Shown here: in pieces, positions 60,379 through 64,000 of the stretch | Numbering within the stretch: position 1 is the first letter of the stretch | Layout of the letters: each line of letters starts with the position of its first letter | Assembly (NCBI RefSeq): GCF_900155885.1 | Contig: NZ_FTMB01000002.1 | Span: 248,001-312,000 of the forward strand | DNA length: 64,000 bases | Direction of reading: 5' to 3' | DNA from: Rhizobium sp. RU20A | Lineage (GTDB): Bacteria; Pseudomonadota; Alphaproteobacteria; Rhizobiales; Rhizobiaceae | The notes under the pieces: generated by a model | Seen by the model: the letters and a program-made list of their open reading frames with translations, nothing else | Told to the model about the DNA's origin: nothing | The model's database searches: none | Translations under genes and position numbers: made by a program

Positions 60379-62913
60379 GTGAACGCCATCGATTCGCCCC
60401 CGCCCCGCGACGGACTGCCGTTGCTTCCCGCGCCTTTCACCGGCTGGTTTGCCGAAAAGGGCTGGCAGCCGCGTGCCCATCAGCTCGATCTGCTGGCGCG
60501 CGTTTCCGCCGGAGAGGACATGCTGCTGATCGCCCCGACGGGCGCCGGCAAGACGCTGGCGGGCTTCCTACCCTCGCTGGTCTCGCTCACCCACCGCGGC
60601 CGCAAGAAGCCAGGCACCGCCTTTACGGGCATCCACACGCTCTACATTTCGCCGCTGAAGGCACTGGCCGTCGATATCGAGCGCAACCTGATGAAGCCCG
60701 TCAGCGAGATGGGCCTGCCGATCACCATCGAGGGACGCACCGGCGATACGCCGCAGGGCAAGCGCCAGCGCCAGAAGCTCAATCCGCCCGACATCCTCCT
60801 GACAACGCCCGAGCAGTTGGCGCTCCTCATCGCCAATGGCGAGGGGGAGCGGTTCTTCAAGGATCTTCGCTACGTGGTGCTGGACGAGCTGCATTCGCTC
60901 GTCACGTCCAAGCGCGGGCATCTGCTGTCGCTCGGGCTCGCGCGGCTGAGAACCCTGGCGCCGGAGATGCGCGCCATCGGGCTTTCCGCAACCGTGGCCG
61001 ACCCCATGGAGCTGCAGCGCTGGCTGGTGCCGCAGGGGGCGGATGAGGTGCGCCATGCCGGGCTGATCACGGTCGCCGGCGGCGCCAAGCCCGTGATCAC
61101 CATTCTCGGCACCGAGGAGCGGGTCCCCTGGTCGGGCCATTCCGCCCGCTACGCGATGGCCGATGTCTATGCGGCGATCAAGGAGCACCGCACGACGCTG
61201 CTTTTCGTCAATACGCGCAGCCAGGCGGAACTGCTGTTCCAGGAGCTCTGGACCATCAACGACGACAACCTGCCAATCGCGCTGCATCACGGCTCGCTGG
61301 ATGTCGGCCAGCGCCGCAAGGTGGAGGCGGCGATGAGCGAGAACAAGCTGCGCGCCGTCGTCGCCACCTCCACGCTCGATCTCGGCATTGACTGGGGCGA
61401 TGTCGATCTCGTCATCCATGTCGGCGCGCCCAAGGGTGCCTCGCGGCTGGCGCAGCGCATCGGCCGCTCCAACCACCGGATGGACGAGCCTAGCCGCGCG
61501 ATCCTCGTTCCCGCCAACCGCTTCGAGGTGATGGAGTGCCAGGCGGCGCTGGACGCCAACTACATCGGCGCGCAGGACACGCCGCCGATCGGCGCGGGCG
61601 CGCTCGACGTGCTGGCGCAGCATGTTCTCGGCTCGGCCTGCGCGGCGCCGTTTGCGACAGAAGCCCTCTATGCAGAGGTGACGAGCGCCCTGCCCTATGC
61701 CGATCTTGCGCTCGACACCTTCCGGCAGGTGATCGAATTCGTGGCGACCGGTGGCTATGCGCTGAAGACCTATGAGCGCTATGCCCGCATCCGCCAGACG
61801 GCGGACGGGCTCTGGCGGGTCTCCAACCCGCAGGTCGCGCAACAATACCGGCTGAATGTCGGCACCATCGTCGAAAGCCCGATGCTGAACGTGCGCATGG
61901 TGAAGCGCAATGCGCGCGGCGCCGTCGGGCGCGGCGGCATGTCGCTCGGCAAGGTCGAGGAATATTTCACCGAGATGCTGTCGCCGGGTGATACGTTCCT
62001 CTTTTCCGGCAAGGTGCTGCGCTTTGAAGGCATTCGCGAAAACGAGTGCCTCGTCACGCAAGGCTTCAAGTTGGACCCGAAGGTGCCAGCCTATGCGGGC
62101 GGCAAATTTCCGCTCTCCACCTATCTCGCGGCGCAGGTGCGCGACATGCTGGCCGACCCCGAACGACGCAGCCATCTGCCGGAACAGGTGCGCGACTGGC
62201 TGTCGCTGCAACATGCCGTCTCGCAATTGCCGCGGGCGGACGAGCTCCTGATCGAGACCTTCCCGCGCGGACAGCGCCACTACATGGTGGCCTACGCCTT
62301 CGAAGGGCGGCTGGCGCACCAGACGCTCGGCATGCTGCTGACAAGGCGGCTGGAGCGCATGGGACTGAAGCCGCTCGGCTTCGTCGCGACCGATTACGCG
62401 CTGGCGATCTGGGCTCTCGAAGACATGGGTTGGGCTTTCCAGATACGCCAGCCTTCGCTGGCCGCCCTTTTCGACGAGGACATGCTGGGCGACGATCTGG
62501 AAGCCTGGCTCGACGAGAGCTTTCTTCTCAAGCGCACCTTCCGCAATTGCGCCGTGATTGCCGGCTTGATCGACCAGCGCCATCCGGGACAGGAAAAGAC
62601 CGGACGGCAGGTGACGGTGTCGGCCGACCTCATCTACGACGTGCTGCGCAGCCACGAGCCGAACCACATCCTGATGCAGGCGACGCGCAACGATGCGGCC
62701 ACGGGGCTTTTGGACATTGGCCGTCTCGGCGATATGCTGGCACGAATCAAGGGCCACATCACCCACCGGGCGCTCGAGCGGATTTCACCGCTCGCCGTGC
62801 CGATCATGCTGGAAATCGGCAGGGAGCCGGTGGCCGGCGAAGCGCAGGATGCGGTGCTGGCGGAAGCGGCCGAAGACCTGATCGAGGAAGCGCTCGGCGT
62901 GATCCCCGATTGA
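60379..62913 (+). CDS. Lhr-type DEXH-box helicase, ligase-associated DNA damage response
   Basis: 844 residues from a GTG at 60379; a TTG nine codons upstream is possible. Helicase motifs: APTGAGKTLAGFLPSL (Walker A), VLDELHSLV (DExH), GLSATVADP, TSTLDLGIDWGDVDLV, and IGRSNHRMDEP (motif VI). The large C-terminal part matches the ligase-associated Lhr helicase group. It moves on DNA and probably aids repair. The next gene, 16 bases on, is the PdeM phosphoesterase, its usual partner. The ligase itself is not in this window. Confidence 0.88.
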   Translation: MNAIDSPPPRDGLPLLPAPFTGWFAEKGWQPRAHQLDLLARVSAGEDMLLIAPTGAGKTLAGFLPSLVSLTHRGRKKPGTAFTGIHTLYISPLKALAVDIERNLMKPVSEMGLPITIEGRTGDTPQGKRQRQKLNPPDILLTTPEQLALLIANGEGERFFKDLRYVVLDELHSLVTSKRGHLLSLGLARLRTLAPEMRAIGLSATVADPMELQRWLVPQGADEVRHAGLITVAGGAKPVITILGTEERVPWSGHSARYAMADVYAAIKEHRTTLLFVNTRSQAELLFQELWTINDDNLPIALHHGSLDVGQRRKVEAAMSENKLRAVVATSTLDLGIDWGDVDLVIHVGAPKGASRLAQRIGRSNHRMDEPSRAILVPANRFEVMECQAALDANYIGAQDTPPIGAGALDVLAQHVLGSACAAPFATEALYAEVTSALPYADLALDTFRQVIEFVATGGYALKTYERYARIRQTADGLWRVSNPQVAQQYRLNVGTIVESPMLNVRMVKRNARGAVGRGGMSLGKVEEYFTEMLSPGDTFLFSGKVLRFEGIRENECLVTQGFKLDPKVPAYAGGKFPLSTYLAAQVRDMLADPERRSHLPEQVRDWLSLQHAVSQLPRADELLIETFPRGQRHYMVAYAFEGRLAHQTLGMLLTRRLERMGLKPLGFVATDYALAIWALEDMGWAFQIRQPSLAALFDEDMLGDDLEAWLDESFLLKRTFRNCAVIAGLIDQRHPGQEKTGRQVTVSADLIYDVLRSHEPNHILMQATRNDAATGLLDIGRLGDMLARIKGHITHRALERISPLAVPIMLEIGREPVAGEAQDAVLAEAAEDLIEEALGVIPD

Positions 62914-62929
62914 GAAGACCGGATACGAG

Positions 62930-63661
62930 ATGACGATTGACAGGGTGGCGCTGGCGCGCCGGGCGGAGACGGAACTGGCGGGCGCACTCGTGGAAACCGA
63001 GGTGGCGGGCATTCGCGCGCTGCTCGATCCCATGGGCGGAATGATCCTGCCGTCGCTCGACATGCTCGTCGTCTCCGACCTGCATCTGGAGAAGGGCTCC
63101 GCCTTTGCCCGGCGCGGCATGATGCTTCCGCCTTACGATACGCTGGCGACCCTGACGCTGCTGTCGCGGCTGATCGTCCGGCATGATCCGAAGATCGTCG
63201 TCAGCCTGGGCGACACCTTCCACGACCGCGTCGGCGCAGCCCTGATGCCGGTTGCCTTTCGAGAGATGATCGCAGCCATGGCGCGCGGGCGTGAATGGGT
63301 CTGGATTGCCGGCAACCACGATCCCGACGGCGTCTTCGGCCTGCCCGGCATCTCCGCCGACAGCCTGTGCCACGGCGGCCTCACCTTCCGGCACGAGCCG
63401 AGCGCTGGGCCGCAAGCCGGCGAGATCGCCGGCCACCTGCACCCGGCCGCGATCGTCACACGGCGCGAGAAATCCGTGCGCCGCGCCTGTTTCGCGACGG
63501 ACGGCGCCCGCCTCCTGATGCCCGCCTTCGGGGTGACGACGGGCGGCCTCGACCTCAACCACCGCGCCATGACCGGGCTCTTCAACCGCCCGTCCCTCAT
63601 CGCCCACCTGCTCGGCCGCGACCGCATCTACTCCGTCCGCTACGGCAATCTCAAAAGCTGA
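62930..63661 (+). CDS. pdeM: Metallophosphoesterase PdeM, ligase-associated
   Basis: 243 residues. Metal-binding motifs are VSDLHLEKG, SLGDTFHDRV, AGNHDPDG and IAGHLHP, all intact. The family works with the Lhr helicase and an ATP-dependent ligase in a DNA repair module and has phosphodiesterase/endonuclease activity. The very short gap to the helicase gene supports co-expression. The start ATG has no clear ribosome site, as often seen in coupled genes. Confidence 0.88.
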   Translation: MTIDRVALARRAETELAGALVETEVAGIRALLDPMGGMILPSLDMLVVSDLHLEKGSAFARRGMMLPPYDTLATLTLLSRLIVRHDPKIVVSLGDTFHDRVGAALMPVAFREMIAAMARGREWVWIAGNHDPDGVFGLPGISADSLCHGGLTFRHEPSAGPQAGEIAGHLHPAAIVTRREKSVRRACFATDGARLLMPAFGVTTGGLDLNHRAMTGLFNRPSLIAHLLGRDRIYSVRYGNLKS

Positions 63662-63695
63662 CCTTCCTACGCCCGAACGTTTTTTAGCAACCTCG

Positions 63696-63720
63696 GGAAC
63701 AAACACTCCTGCTGCCCGTT
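63696..63720 (+). promoter_or_regulatory. EcfG-type (general stress response) promoter
   Basis: GGAAC at 63696-63700 and CGTT at 63717-63720 with a 16-base spacer match the alphaproteobacterial EcfG consensus exactly. A 7-bp hairpin gccggaa/ttccggc (63741-63763) lies in the leader before the gene at 63783. Confidence 0.75.
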
Positions 63721-63782
63721 TTGCGAGGCATTCAAGACATGCCGGAATTGAACGCGTTCCGGCACACAGGAGAGAGAACCCC

Positions 63783-64000
63783 ATGGCCGATACCGCCACC
63801 TACGCGCACGTGCAGACGCGCGGCACTTCCCCCACCCTCAACGAAGCTTTCAACCGCGTCTCCTGGGGCGCCGTTTTCGCCGGTGTGGCGATCGCGCTGA
63901 CGGTTCAGCTGGTACTCAATCTGCTTGGCGTTGGCATTGGCGCGGCCGTGCTTGATCCCGGCACAGCAGACAATCCGGCCGCATCGACCTTCTCGATGAG
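63783..64000 (+). CDS. PhnA-like integral membrane protein (3' truncated by window edge)
   Basis: Only the first 72 residues are in the window. They include NRVSWGAVFAGVAIALTVQL and the start of a hydrophobic helix run (VLNLLGVGIGAAVLD). Similar N-termini occur in rhizobial membrane proteins annotated as PhnA-like, with a stress-response link in several species. AGGAGAG lies upstream of the ATG. An EcfG-type promoter precedes it, which fits stress control. Confidence 0.7.
   Translation, partial: MADTATYAHVQTRGTSPTLNEAFNRVSWGAVFAGVAIALTVQLVLNLLGVGIGAAVLDPGTADNPAASTFSM

Noticed and set aside
60568-62766. 732-codon minus-strand frame opposite the helicase
   Set aside because: Antisense shadow of a well-supported gene.

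Overview
The window looks like chromosomal DNA of an alphaproteobacterium of the Rhizobiaceae (Rhizobium/Agrobacterium/Ensifer/Shinella type). The evidence is the high GC content, the gene order rkpU-rkpA-rkpG-rkpH-rkpI-rkpJ-kpsF, a fused SecDF, rhizobial intergenic palindromic elements, and a perfect EcfG-type general-stress promoter. I see no rRNA, tRNA, CRISPR array, phage or transposase gene. No species can be assigned from sequence alone.

Region 1 (1-16.5 kb): the end of ftsK, then the rkp-1 capsule locus. A minus-strand outer-membrane export lipoprotein (rkpU) diverges from a tight plus-strand run: a 2.5-kb-residue-class fully reducing fatty acid synthase/polyketide synthase (rkpA), an alpha-oxoamine synthase (rkpG), a short-chain reductase (rkpH), a membrane-anchored sulfatase/LTA-synthase-fold protein (rkpI) and a KpsS-like capsule protein (rkpJ). 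A convergent kpsF supplies arabinose 5-phosphate for Kdo. Together these probably make and load a special lipid carrier or anchor for a capsular polysaccharide.

Region 2 (16.5-23.3 kb): secDF, small hypothetical genes, a 740-bp non-coding stretch with palindromes, a promoter and stacked hairpins, and then a five-gene array encoding small exported proteins. Four of these share three YYxG motifs. This array is the most unusual part of the window.

Region 3 (23.9-40.4 kb): a surface-polysaccharide (LPS O-chain-like) accessory region. It holds three glycosyltransferases, two radical SAM proteins, two FkbM methyltransferases, a CmcI-like hydroxylase, a sugar reductase, the CDP-glucose genes rfbF and rfbG with an rmlC-like epimerase, and galE. 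Intergenic palindromic repeats flank one radical SAM gene. Chorismate mutase and a HAD phosphatase sit between the blocks.

Region 4 (40.5-64 kb): mostly housekeeping and conserved genes. They are an aminotransferase, mscL, leuD, a CitE-like lyase, small DUF proteins, a Bfd-like ferredoxin overlapping bacterioferritin, a solute-symporter-type hybrid histidine kinase with a convergent LuxR-type regulator, pyrD, a MATE exporter, a CAP-domain lipoprotein, a TPR-methyltransferase, a YitT protein, an amino-acid-binding protein with a DadA-like oxidase, an Lhr-type helicase with PdeM phosphoesterase, and the start of a PhnA-like membrane protein behind an EcfG-type promoter.
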